Below, in pieces: positions 54,467-61,999 of a stretch of 64,000 bases of DNA. A program made the translations under genes and the position numbers. The stretch is from Planctomycetota bacterium. Its GTDB lineage: Bacteria; Planctomycetota; Phycisphaerae; UBA1845; PWPN01. The stretch lies in assembly GCA_029550525.1 (NCBI GenBank), contig JAKPHF010000048.1, positions 226,181 through 290,180 of the forward strand, in the 5' to 3' direction. Each line of letters begins with the position of its first letter. Position 1 is the first letter of the stretch. The notes beneath the pieces were generated by a model. That model worked only from the letters and a program-made list of their open reading frames with translations. It did no database searches and was not told the origin of the DNA.

Positions 54467-55267
54467 TCACACTCTCTCCGCGAACCGTCCCTCGAGCCGC
54501 TGGTACGCCGCCCATCCGGTCGCCGCCAGTCCCATGGCCGCGAAACTGGCGACCGCAAAGGGCACCGGTTCGGGCAAACCGCCCTCGATCACGATCCTTC
54601 GATAGGCCGAGATGATCGGCACCATCGGGTTGGCCGTGGTGAGAAACCGCATGAGCGCTGAGCCGTCGTTGGGCAGCGGGTACAGCACGTTGGTGAGGAA
54701 CATCCACATTTGGATGCCCACGCCGAACAGGTACTTCACGTCGCGAAACCACAGGTTGGCCAGGGCCAGCCACAACCCCAACCCCGCCATCAAGAGCAAT
54801 TGCACGAGCACCACACCCGGCAGCAGTAACAGGGCCGGGCCAAGCGTCATTTGCCAAGCGGTGGTTACCTGGTAGTAGACCACCAGTCCCACCAGCACCG
54901 CGCCGGCCACGCAGAAGTCGAAGAATGCGCTGGCGATGGCCGACAGCGGCAGAATCTGCTGCGGGAAGTACACTTTGGTCACCAGATCGCGATGGCTGGC
55001 CAGGCTCTGCACGGCGCCCGTCAGGCCCATGGCGAACAGCGTCCACGGCAGGATTCCCAGGTAGGCCCACAGCGGGTAGGGCACGCCCAACTCGCGAATC
55101 GCCCCCAGCGACACCGCCCGCGTGAACACGAACGTGAACAGCAGCATCATGCCCAGCGGCTGCAGCAGGGCCCAGGCCACCCCCAGGACGGAGTGCCGAT
55201 AACGTACCACCACCTCTCGCCGTACAAGCTGGTACAGCAGATCCCGGTATTGCCAGAACTCACCCAT
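54467..55267 (-). CDS. wzm: Polysaccharide ABC transporter permease
   Basis: A 266-aa ABC-2 type permease with six TM segments. REVVVRYRHSVLGVAWALLQPL and the later PNDGSALMRFLTTANPMVPIISAYR are typical of Wzm/KpsM/TagG proteins that form the channel for lipid-linked polysaccharide. Length is typical. GGAG lies about 12 nt from the ATG. It is the most upstream minus-strand gene of the export set (wzm, methyltransferase, wzt, GT2). Confidence 0.92.
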   Translation of the reverse strand: MGEFWQYRDLLYQLVRREVVVRYRHSVLGVAWALLQPLGMMLLFTFVFTRAVSLGAIRELGVPYPLWAYLGILPWTLFAMGLTGAVQSLASHRDLVTKVYFPQQILPLSAIASAFFDFCVAGAVLVGLVVYYQVTTAWQMTLGPALLLLPGVVLVQLLLMAGLGLWLALANLWFRDVKYLFGVGIQMWMFLTNVLYPLPNDGSALMRFLTTANPMVPIISAYRRIVIEGGLPEPVPFAVASFAAMGLAATGWAAYQRLEGRFAERV

Positions 55268-55446
55268 GAACAGTCTGTCTCCGTACCGCAGTTAACGGAC
55301 GATTGGGGACGTTGGATAAGTTCGCCCCATAAACAAATTGCGTGCGGATCCTCGCCAGCCGCTACGGTGCCCCAGATTCAAGTACAGCCGTAATCGGGCC
55401 GATACCATCTGGGCTTTGCAAATCTTGGATTCGAGGGCCGAAGAAA

Positions 55447-55710
55447 GTGGACGCGTTGAAAGCTGCCGTCGCAGAACTGTGTCAGGGCACGCCTCGACGG
55501 CATTGGCAGATGGCCGAAGGGGCTTCCATGCTCTTGATCTATGGATTTGAATCCGAAAGCGAGGCTCGCAAGCTCAGCGCGGGGCTGACCAGCCGCGGCT
55601 TCCTCAGCTCGGTCGTGCGCGGCGACAAGCAGGGCAGCACCTGGACGGTCTCAGCCCGCCATCGCGTTCGCCCGCGCCGGCAATCCGCATCGGCGACCCA
55701 CGTCCGATAA
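55447..55710 (+). CDS. Small hypothetical protein, 87 aa
   Basis: A small ORF whose best start is GTG 55447 (GAGG about 10 nt upstream); the track start at 55342 is a GTG without support. The central part, LLIYGFESESEARKLSAGL then GFLSSVVRGDKQGSTWTVS, looks like a small alpha/beta domain and faintly recalls RraB-type regulators of RNase E, but I would not assign it. Divergent from wzm. Confidence 0.45.
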   Translation: MDALKAAVAELCQGTPRRHWQMAEGASMLLIYGFESESEARKLSAGLTSRGFLSSVVRGDKQGSTWTVSARHRVRPRRQSASATHVR

Positions 55711-55814
55711 TGCTCCCAACTGACTCTCGTTGGCGATTGCTCCGAGCGATCGTCTCCTGATCGCCGGTCGCTTCGCCCCTGGCGCGCGTCTCTGCACTCG
55801 CCCACCCCGCGCGG

Positions 55815-55820
55815 TATACT
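55815..55820 (+). promoter_or_regulatory. -10-like TATACT upstream of the TIM-barrel gene
   Basis: TATACT lies 37 nt before the ATG at 55857. The -35 position 17 nt upstream is CTGCAC, a poor match, so this is weak. Confidence 0.25.
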
Positions 55821-55856
55821 CGCCGCCGCTAACACATCCACTTGTGGAGATCCGCC

Positions 55857-56849
55857 ATGCGCTCCGGATGTTTCCTCGGCGTCGTGTTTTCGCTGCTACT
55901 GCCCTGCACGCTGGTCGCCGAGTCGGCCGCCACCCGGCCAGACTCGCGCAAGTGGGAGGTCACCATCCGCGATCCCTACCTGCGCGACATCGGCGAGGAC
56001 ACCGTCTGGGCGGCCGCCAAGTCGGTGGGAATCACCCGCCTCGAGTGCGTGTTGGACGAGAATCTCGCCTGCCCGTACCTCCTGGAGAAGGGGGCTGCGC
56101 CGTATCGCATCGACACGGAAGAGAACCGCAAGATCCTCGCCCGCAAGCTCGAAAGCGAGGGCATGTCCATCGGCTGCTTCGCCATGGTCGTCCGTCTCGC
56201 GACGCCTGTGGATGAGCAGCGAGCGGCCGAGTGGATCGTTCGGGCGGCCAAGGCAGCGCCCGGCGTGGGTTGCCGCCACATCATGCTGCCCGTGGCCATC
56301 GTGGACGAAAAGGGTGAAAAGGTCTCCGACGAGCGGTTTGTCACTGTCGGCCGTCGATTCGTTCGCGCGCTGGATCGAATCGCCGCCGAAACCGGCGTCC
56401 AGCTCATGCTCGAAAACCTCGGCCACTATTGGAACCGGCCGGAAATCCTCCTGCCCGTGCTTCGCGAAAGCGAACCCGATCGCGTCGGCCTCCTGCACGA
56501 CGTGTGCAACATGTACTGGTTCGGCCACCCGCTCGACAAACTCTACTCGTTGACGCAGGAGGTCGCACCTTTCGTACGCTGCGTGCACGTCAAAAGTGTC
56601 AAATATCCGACAGACCGGCGCAACCAACAGCGCTCGCCGGGCTGGGAGTACATCAAGTACGCCGAGCCCGTGCCCACGGGCGACATCGACTTTGGCCGCA
56701 TCCTGGCTATTTACGCCCGGGCTGGCTACGTGGGGGACCTGTGCATCGAGGACGACAGCCTCGGCAAGTTCGACGCCGCGGGCAAGAAGAAGGCCATCGC
56801 CGACGACGTCGCCTTCCTGCAGGAATTGATCGCAAGACTCCCGAAGTGA
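55857..56849 (+). CDS. Exported sugar phosphate isomerase/epimerase-like TIM barrel protein
   Basis: A 330-aa AP-endonuclease-2/xylose-isomerase-like TIM barrel. An N-terminal signal peptide (MRSGCFLGVVFSLLLPCTLVAESAA) implies export, common for such proteins in planctomycetes. Metal-ligand candidates are Glu in LMLENLGHYW, HDVCNMYW, CVHVKSVK and LCIEDDSLG. ATG 55857 with GGAGA 6 nt upstream is preferred over the TTG used in the track. Substrate unknown. It stands apart from the polysaccharide operon but could act on sugars or cyclitols in the periplasm. Confidence 0.82.
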   Translation: MRSGCFLGVVFSLLLPCTLVAESAATRPDSRKWEVTIRDPYLRDIGEDTVWAAAKSVGITRLECVLDENLACPYLLEKGAAPYRIDTEENRKILARKLESEGMSIGCFAMVVRLATPVDEQRAAEWIVRAAKAAPGVGCRHIMLPVAIVDEKGEKVSDERFVTVGRRFVRALDRIAAETGVQLMLENLGHYWNRPEILLPVLRESEPDRVGLLHDVCNMYWFGHPLDKLYSLTQEVAPFVRCVHVKSVKYPTDRRNQQRSPGWEYIKYAEPVPTGDIDFGRILAIYARAGYVGDLCIEDDSLGKFDAAGKKKAIADDVAFLQELIARLPK

Positions 56850-56883
56850 TCACGTCGCAGCCGTTGGTGCAACTACAGGAATT

Positions 56884-57009
56884 CACCACAGAGGCAGCGA
56901 GGCACAGGGAAAGCTCTCAGCTCTCAGCTGTCAGCGAGATGTCATGTATTTACGTTAAACGCCTGCAGCAGACGTCCGACTCATAGCCCACAGCCCATAG
57001 CTCACGGCA
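56884..57009. repeat. CACAGAG octads plus minus-strand heptads after the DUF5335 stop
   Basis: On the minus strand, 5 nt after the DUF5335 TAG: TGAGCTA, TGGGCTG, TGGGCTA, TGAGTC (stop or Trp words read from 57004, 56997, 56990 and 56983). Further on, TGACAGC, TGAGAGC, TGAGAGC are read from 56933, 56926 and 56919. The plus strand carries ACCACAGAGGCAGCGAGGCACAG. Two families meet in one convergent gap. Confidence 0.68.
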
Positions 57010-57396
57010 CTATATCCCGTCGAGCAGCCCGGGCAACACCGGTACGGGCAGATGCAGGAACAGCACCTGTCCATCGACGGTATCCACGCGCAGGCGGCCC
57101 GGCTCGTTCGTGTCGGGCTGTTCGAGCCGAATCTGTCGCGGCGCCACCACAAACTGCGGCCCGCCTTGAGGCGAGTGTCGATCGAGAAAGATCAGCAGAT
57201 CCTCACCACCGCTGTGTTCGAGTCGCAGCGAGTGCATGGGACATTCGCGGGCGATCACCGTGCTTTCCGCCGCCGGATCCTCCACCTGACTGCTCGATAG
57301 CACTTCGATGGTTACCGGCTCACCTGCGTGCTTGTTGGAGAACTCCTGACAAAACGCTGCCCAGTCCTCGACCGGTACGTTGAAAATCGACACCAT
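57010..57396 (-). CDS. DUF5335-like small protein
   Basis: A 128-aa protein resembling the DUF5335 family (start VSIFNVPVEDWAAFCQEFS, middle LRLEHSGGEDLLIFLD, later FVVAPRQIRLEQ). Such proteins have no assigned function. The ATG has GGAGA about 3-4 nt upstream in AGAGGAGACGG. No signal peptide or TM segment is seen, so it is cytoplasmic. It is convergent with the TIM-barrel gene and the next gene on its strand is an HDOD protein. Confidence 0.65.
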   Translation of the reverse strand: MVSIFNVPVEDWAAFCQEFSNKHAGEPVTIEVLSSSQVEDPAAESTVIARECPMHSLRLEHSGGEDLLIFLDRHSPQGGPQFVVAPRQIRLEQPDTNEPGRLRVDTVDGQVLFLHLPVPVLPGLLDGI

Positions 57397-57607
57397 CCGT
57401 CTCCTCTGGCTCGAGCGATTCTGATTCCCGACCGGCAGATTAAAGACAGCGCCATGCCGTTCGGGCTATGGGCGCAGCAGCGAATCGAGCGTGGGCGGAC
57501 CCGGCGGATATCAGATCAGGCGATGCCCCAGTCGGAACTTGGGACTGGTCTCTTGATAGTCCGATCTGGCTGACAGTCGAACGCTGTCTTGCAGAAGCGA
57601 ATTGAAC

Positions 57608-57634
57608 CGCAGAGGACGCAGAGGAGCACAGAGG
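57608..57634. repeat. CGCAGAGG/CACAGAGG array after the HDOD stop
   Basis: Words CCGCAGAGGA, CGCAGAGGAG and CACAGAGG repeat every 9-10 bases, ending about 17 nt from the HDOD stop on the minus strand, where they read CCTCTGTGCTCCTCTGCG. Same family as 27093 and 56884. Confidence 0.6.
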
Positions 57635-57650
57635 TGAGCGTGTGAGGCAT

Positions 57651-58532
57651 TCACGGGCGGAAGATTGCTTCGGCTTCCTCGACCAGGTTGGGCAGTTCCT
57701 CGCGAACCGTGTTGAAGTCCGACTCGCTCAGGCCAACCGACTCGAGCACCACGTCGTCCAGTGTCTGCTGACCGGCCGTGAGGAAGAAGCCGATCCGCTC
57801 GTGGCACACGAGCATGTCAGCGATGTAAACCAGCACCGCGGGCAGCCGGTTCTCTTCGGTGAGATTGTCGATGCGATGGTGATAACCGAGCACGGTCTGC
57901 AAGCCGCGAGGGAACTTCCACTTGGCGGCCAGCGCGGCGCCGAGCATCTGGTGGTCGGCCCCGATGAGCTCCATCTCGAGCTCGCAGAACGGCCGGTTCG
58001 TTTCACTCGCGATGCGGATCACTTCCTTCAGTTGATCCGGGAAAGCCTGTCGCTCGATGAGCAGCCCGAGGTCGTGAATCAGTCCGGCCAGGAAAGCCTC
58101 TTCGGCGAACGCCCGCTTGCCGATCATCGAGCAGAACTGGCGGGTCGCCACCGCCACGGCCACGCAGTGCTTCCAAATATCGCGAGCGCTGAAGCGGTCG
58201 GACACGCGTTCCGACGTGAACAGCCGGCTGATGGAGGTCGAGATCGCAATGTTCTTGACCGCACTCAGCCCGAGCAGCACGATCGCCCGATCAATTTCCG
58301 AGACCTGTCCGGGCAAACCGTAGAACGCCGAGTTCACCACCTTGAGAATCTTCGTGGCCAGGGCCGGGTCGTTCTTGATGATGTTGTGCAGATCGCGAGC
58401 CGTGCTCTTGGGATCGTCCACCACCGAGATGATGCGGGCGGTCACCTCAGGCAACGTGGCAATGTCGCCAATCCTGGACAGGGCCAGCTTCACTGCCTGG
58501 GCCGGATCAGTCGCGACCGGTGTGATGGACAT
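57651..58532 (-). CDS. HDOD-domain signalling protein
   Basis: A 293-aa protein made almost wholly of one HDOD domain (a non-catalytic HD relative). ATLPEVTARIISVVDDP, IIKNDPALATKILKVVNSAFYGLPG and AFLAGLIHDLGLL are characteristic. HDOD proteins act as scaffolds in signalling and regulatory pathways, and no partner domain is fused here. Length is typical for a stand-alone HDOD. It lies upstream of the DUF5335 gene on the same strand. Confidence 0.9.
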   Translation of the reverse strand: MSITPVATDPAQAVKLALSRIGDIATLPEVTARIISVVDDPKSTARDLHNIIKNDPALATKILKVVNSAFYGLPGQVSEIDRAIVLLGLSAVKNIAISTSISRLFTSERVSDRFSARDIWKHCVAVAVATRQFCSMIGKRAFAEEAFLAGLIHDLGLLIERQAFPDQLKEVIRIASETNRPFCELEMELIGADHQMLGAALAAKWKFPRGLQTVLGYHHRIDNLTEENRLPAVLVYIADMLVCHERIGFFLTAGQQTLDDVVLESVGLSESDFNTVREELPNLVEEAEAIFRP

Positions 58533-58651
58533 TCAGGAACACCCTCGAGCACTCGTAATGGATTGAGGCGCAACAACGTGCCCCAATCTGTCATCGACCC
58601 TCCCGCAGTGGCGGTTTAGGTCTATCCGGGCCGATTCCGAGGCGAGCCCAT

Positions 58652-59830
58652 CTAATAGGTAAGATATTTCTGGTGCGCATGCGAAGCGGCGGTTACGCGT
58701 TCGAGGATGCGGGCGATGCGTTCACCGGCCCGCCCGTCCCCGTATACTGAGCGGTCGGGATTGGGACGTGGCCGTACTAAAACCGATTTAATCGCCCGCA
58801 GGATGGCCGCGTGCGATTCGGACGCGTCGATAACGTTCTCGCCGCAGCGCAAGCGGCCCTCCTGGCGGCGTCCGATATTGACTGCTCCGACGCCCAGGCT
58901 GGCCGATTCGATGATGCCGCTCGACGAGTTGCCCACCAATACGGCAGCGCGGCTCACCACGCGCAGGTAATCCTCGCGCGGCAGCGATTTGAACACGCGC
59001 CAACCGGGGCGTCGGTCCAGTTGCGCGAGAACCTCGACGATCCCGTCGTGGCCGGGATCACTGTTGGGCCACACGGCCACGCCGCCCAGGCCGCAGCGTT
59101 CGATCGCCCGCACCGCCGCTCGCATCACCGCCGCCTCGACGGTGGCCGGTCGTCCGTAGGCGTGTTGGATCAGCACGGCGTACGGCGCGTCGACCAGCGG
59201 CCCGATCAGCGCTGTCAAACGCTCCCGCGTGGCGCGCGAATGCTTGTCGCTCCGACGAAATTCGCGGATGGCGTCCAGGCCCGGAGCTCCGACGCGGTAG
59301 ATGCGCGATGGAGGCTCGCCCATGCGAGCCAGTCGGTCGGTGGCATCCTGCGAGGCGGCAAAGTGCACGTGAGCCAGCCGCGTGATCGCGTTGCGCAGCG
59401 ATTCATCCAGATCCCCCGGAGCGCGGTCGCCGCCGTGTATATGGGCCACCAGTCGCCGAGCCAGCGCGCCGGCGGCTGCTCCCGCGAAGGCTTCGATCCG
59501 GTCACCCAAGACCACTACCGTGTCGCATTCCAGCCGTTCGAGCGCTCGGGCGATGCCTGCGATCCCGCGGCTCACCGCGGCCGCCTGGCCCACCGCGTCA
59601 TCCCGACCGGTCTGCATCTTTACGGTTGCATCGACTCGGTAGCCTTTAGCCCGAATCTCGTCGATGGTGTGGCCGAACTTGTGAAGCAGGTGCATGCCCG
59701 TGACGATGAGCCGATCATCGAGCCGGCCGCGACGGCGAATCCCCTGGATCACTGGCTCCAGCAAGCCAAACTCGGCCCGCGTACCCGTGATGATCGCAAC
59801 TCGCGGCTTTCGTTTACTCATCGCTCGCAC
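58652..59830 (-). CDS. neuC: Hydrolysing UDP-GlcNAc 2-epimerase (NeuC-like)
   Basis: A 392-aa enzyme that releases ManNAc (or a related 2-epimer) from the UDP-sugar, the first step of bacterial sialic acid synthesis. IITGTRAEFGLLEPVI, GDRIEAFAGAAAGALARR, HIHGGDRAPGDLDESLRNAITRLAH and NSSSGIIESASLGVGAVNIG are diagnostic. A GTG at 59830 or ATG at 59821 are possible starts. It follows neuB after about 100 nt, with a strong hairpin in the gap. LegG-type enzymes are close relatives, so legionaminic acid cannot be excluded. Confidence 0.9.
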   Translation of the reverse strand: MRAMSKRKPRVAIITGTRAEFGLLEPVIQGIRRRGRLDDRLIVTGMHLLHKFGHTIDEIRAKGYRVDATVKMQTGRDDAVGQAAAVSRGIAGIARALERLECDTVVVLGDRIEAFAGAAAGALARRLVAHIHGGDRAPGDLDESLRNAITRLAHVHFAASQDATDRLARMGEPPSRIYRVGAPGLDAIREFRRSDKHSRATRERLTALIGPLVDAPYAVLIQHAYGRPATVEAAVMRAAVRAIERCGLGGVAVWPNSDPGHDGIVEVLAQLDRRPGWRVFKSLPREDYLRVVSRAAVLVGNSSSGIIESASLGVGAVNIGRRQEGRLRCGENVIDASESHAAILRAIKSVLVRPRPNPDRSVYGDGRAGERIARILERVTAASHAHQKYLTY

Positions 59831-59848
59831 ACTCGACCCACAAAGCGA

Positions 59849-59871
59849 TCGGCGGGGCTGGACCCCGCCGA
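59849..59871. repeat. 9-bp perfect hairpin between neuB and neuC
   Basis: TCGGCGGGG-ctgga-CCCCGCCGA, a 9-bp stem and 5-nt loop with no T-run, 19-28 nt before the neuC start. It could attenuate neuC or protect message ends. Confidence 0.55.
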
Positions 59872-59926
59872 CTGATTACTACACTCACTTGCGCTTCTCC
59901 CGCGGATGTCGCTGGCAACTCCGACT

Positions 59927-61021
59927 TCAAACCAGCGCTTCCCAGCGCACAGGCGTATCGGCGGGGATTCGCTCCCGCGCTTGGCGGCCAACCAACTGGT
60001 GCAGCGCCATGGGACTGATGCCGTCGCCCGGCCGCTTCACCGTCAGCATCTCGGGCGTCAGGACGTCGCCGGGCTCGATGTGACGCGAGGCCACGACGCT
60101 GGCCCGGGCGAGCCGGCGCACTTCGCGCTCCAGCGGACTGACGGCCACACAGCCGCTACCCAGCAGGAGTTCCGTGCGGCGAATCTGGCGGATGTACTCG
60201 GCCATCTGGGCGGGTTCGAGCGAGAACGCATGATCCGGCCCGCGCCGCAAGCGGCTGAGCGTCAGATGCTTCTCCACGATCCGTGCCCCGGCGGCCGCGG
60301 CGTACCCGCCGATGGTCAGCGATTCGGTGTGATCGCTGAAGCCGACCACGCAATCGAATGCCTCAGCCAGCGTCTGAATCACCGCCAGATTGGCCTCGTG
60401 CTCCGGGGCCGGATAGCTGCTCACGCAGTGCAGGAGGGCCAGCGATGTTCCGCCGCCGGACCGGAACCGGTCGACGGCTGCGGCGATCTCGTCGTACTCC
60501 GACGCGCCGCGAGAGAGAATCAACGGCAGCCCCGATCGCGCGGCCGCATCGAGCAAGGGGCCGTTTACGATGTCGGTGGAGGCCAGCTTGATAGCTCGCA
60601 CGCCCAACGAGACCAGGAATTCCAGGTCGGCAACGGAAAACGGCGTGGCCAGGAACTCCACGCCGCATTCGCCGGCGTACGCGGCCAGCTCGGCGAACGC
60701 CTCATGAGGCAGCGCCAGACGGGCCAGCATCTCATGCTGCGAGTCCGATTCGCAGGCCTGCCGCTGGTAGGTGGCGGCAGGGGCGTCGGCCCGTACCAGC
60801 CGGTCAGGCGAAAAGACCTGGAATTTGACCGCATCGGCCTCGGCGTCGACGGCGGCGTGAATCAGCTCGCGGGCCACGCCGACGTCGCCGTCGTGGTTCA
60901 CGCCGATCTCGGCCACGACGTACACCGGCTGTCCGGGTCCAATGATCGCCGGACCGATCTGCACCGACCGGCTCGCGACGACTTTCGACCGCTCGTCGAT
61001 CGTGCGGGTTGCCGTATCCAT
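59927..61021 (-). CDS. neuB: N-acetylneuraminate synthase (NeuB family)
   Basis: A 364-aa enzyme that condenses phosphoenolpyruvate with an N-acetylhexosamine to make a nonulosonic acid. The catalytic barrel shows VVAEIGVNHDGDVGVARELI, VKFQVFSPDRL, LATPFSVADLEFL, KLASTDIVN and FSDHTESL..GGYAAAAGA; the C-terminal SAF (antifreeze-like) domain starts near ARASVVASRHIEPGD. It starts one base past the neuA stop. Product could be sialic acid or legionaminic/pseudaminic acid. Confidence 0.92.
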   Translation of the reverse strand: MDTATRTIDERSKVVASRSVQIGPAIIGPGQPVYVVAEIGVNHDGDVGVARELIHAAVDAEADAVKFQVFSPDRLVRADAPAATYQRQACESDSQHEMLARLALPHEAFAELAAYAGECGVEFLATPFSVADLEFLVSLGVRAIKLASTDIVNGPLLDAAARSGLPLILSRGASEYDEIAAAVDRFRSGGGTSLALLHCVSSYPAPEHEANLAVIQTLAEAFDCVVGFSDHTESLTIGGYAAAAGARIVEKHLTLSRLRRGPDHAFSLEPAQMAEYIRQIRRTELLLGSGCVAVSPLEREVRRLARASVVASRHIEPGDVLTPEMLTVKRPGDGISPMALHQLVGRQARERIPADTPVRWEALV

Positions 61022-61022
61022 G

Positions 61023-61784
61023 CTATTTCACTCCCGCCGCAACCGCTGTGGTCGCCGTAGATTGTCGTTGGCTGGCGCGGATTTCGCGCTGATAGCGCAG
61101 GATGGCCTCGGCCTGGAACAGGTCGATCATGGTGTCGATGTCCACGGTGTCGCCGGGCTCCTGAATGACCGCACGGCGGTCGGGGCCGAAGAAGGCGTGC
61201 GGATCGTTGCTGTCCGCCGCGGCGAAAAGCGAGGCCCGGGTCACCGCCACGACGGCCCCATCGTGATAGTACAGCGGTTCGAGATCCTGGCGGCGATGAA
61301 TGCTGTTGGGCCGAAACTGGACCATGCGATCGCCATCCAGCCGGTGAATCCAGTCCGGGTGCTGCTTGCTCACCGGGGCCACCGTTCGCACCGAGCTGCA
61401 GCCGGTTCGCTCGAGATGCTCGATGCAGCGATCGATGATGCCTTCCGCTCGCACGGGGATGTTTCCGTACAGTATGACCACGGCGTCGGCCGGTTCGCCC
61501 GTTCGCGCCTCATACCAACTGACGGCATGGCGAACGGCCGCATCGACGCGAGCCGAGTCCGTCGCCAGTTCCGCCGGCCGCGGCACCACGAGGATGCCCG
61601 CTTCGACGCCCAAAGCGGCGGCTGGCTGGGAGTCGGTGGTCAGAACGACGTCGCCCAGTCGCCGGCTGGCCAGCGCATGGCCGATGGTGTAGCTGATCAC
61701 CGGCCGGCCCAGCAGGGGCAGCACGCACTTGTCCGGCAGGCCCTTGCTGCCCGCCCGGGCGAGGATGACGCCGATCGTTTTCAT
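61023..61784 (-). CDS. neuA: CMP-nonulosonate cytidylyltransferase (NeuA-like)
   Basis: A 253-aa enzyme that activates the sugar acid with CTP for glycosyl transfer. The N-terminal motif ILARAGSKGLPDKCVLPLLGRP matches CMP-sugar synthetases (AR.GSK.l..KN), with one difference: the usual Asn after Lys is Cys. VVLTTDSQPAA and DIDTMIDLFQAEAIL follow. It heads the neuA-neuB-neuC operon. No sialyltransferase or GDP-sugar legionaminate genes are in the window, so the final product is unknown. Confidence 0.9.
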   Translation of the reverse strand: MKTIGVILARAGSKGLPDKCVLPLLGRPVISYTIGHALASRRLGDVVLTTDSQPAAALGVEAGILVVPRPAELATDSARVDAAVRHAVSWYEARTGEPADAVVILYGNIPVRAEGIIDRCIEHLERTGCSSVRTVAPVSKQHPDWIHRLDGDRMVQFRPNSIHRRQDLEPLYYHDGAVVAVTRASLFAAADSNDPHAFFGPDRRAVIQEPGDTVDIDTMIDLFQAEAILRYQREIRASQRQSTATTAVAAGVK

Positions 61785-61813
61785 ACCAGCTTGATCGGCT
61801 GACCCGATAACCT

Positions 61814-61856
61814 TGCTTGAGGAACCCCACTTGAGGAGCTCGCCCGAGGAACTGCC
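61814..61856 (+). repeat. 14-base repeat CTTGAGGA in the neuA-transporter gap
   Basis: CTTGAGGAACCCCA and CTTGAGGAGCTCGC are followed by CCGAGGAAC. TGA occurs at 61818 and 61832, 14 (two heptads) apart. It resembles the TGA arrays, but orientation and location (upstream of two divergent genes) differ. Confidence 0.4.
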
Positions 61857-61877
61857 TCAGAAAAGCCTCACCGAACG

Positions 61878-61891
61878 CTGAAATCTTTCAG
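61878..61891. promoter_or_regulatory. Palindrome CTGAAATCTTTCAG in the divergent neuA/transporter promoter region
   Basis: A perfect 6-bp inverted repeat (CTGAAA/TTTCAG) with a 2-nt centre, lying in an AT-richer stretch between divergent genes. It could be an operator; no adjacent regulator gene is seen. Confidence 0.35.
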
Positions 61892-61959
61892 TCGGCGCCG
61901 CTTTGATGACTTGCAAAAGCCCGCTACCCCCCCGATCATGGTTTACTTTCGTGCAACTC

Positions 61960-61980
61960 GGGCTCGACGTCGCCGAGCCC
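61960..61980 (+). promoter_or_regulatory. 7-bp hairpin in the transporter leader
   Basis: GGGCTCG-acgtcgc-CGAGCCC, 19 nt before the GTG start of the symporter and just ahead of its GGGAG ribosome site, so it could affect translation. Confidence 0.35.
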
Positions 61981-61999
61981 AGCAGTCGGGAGATAACTC

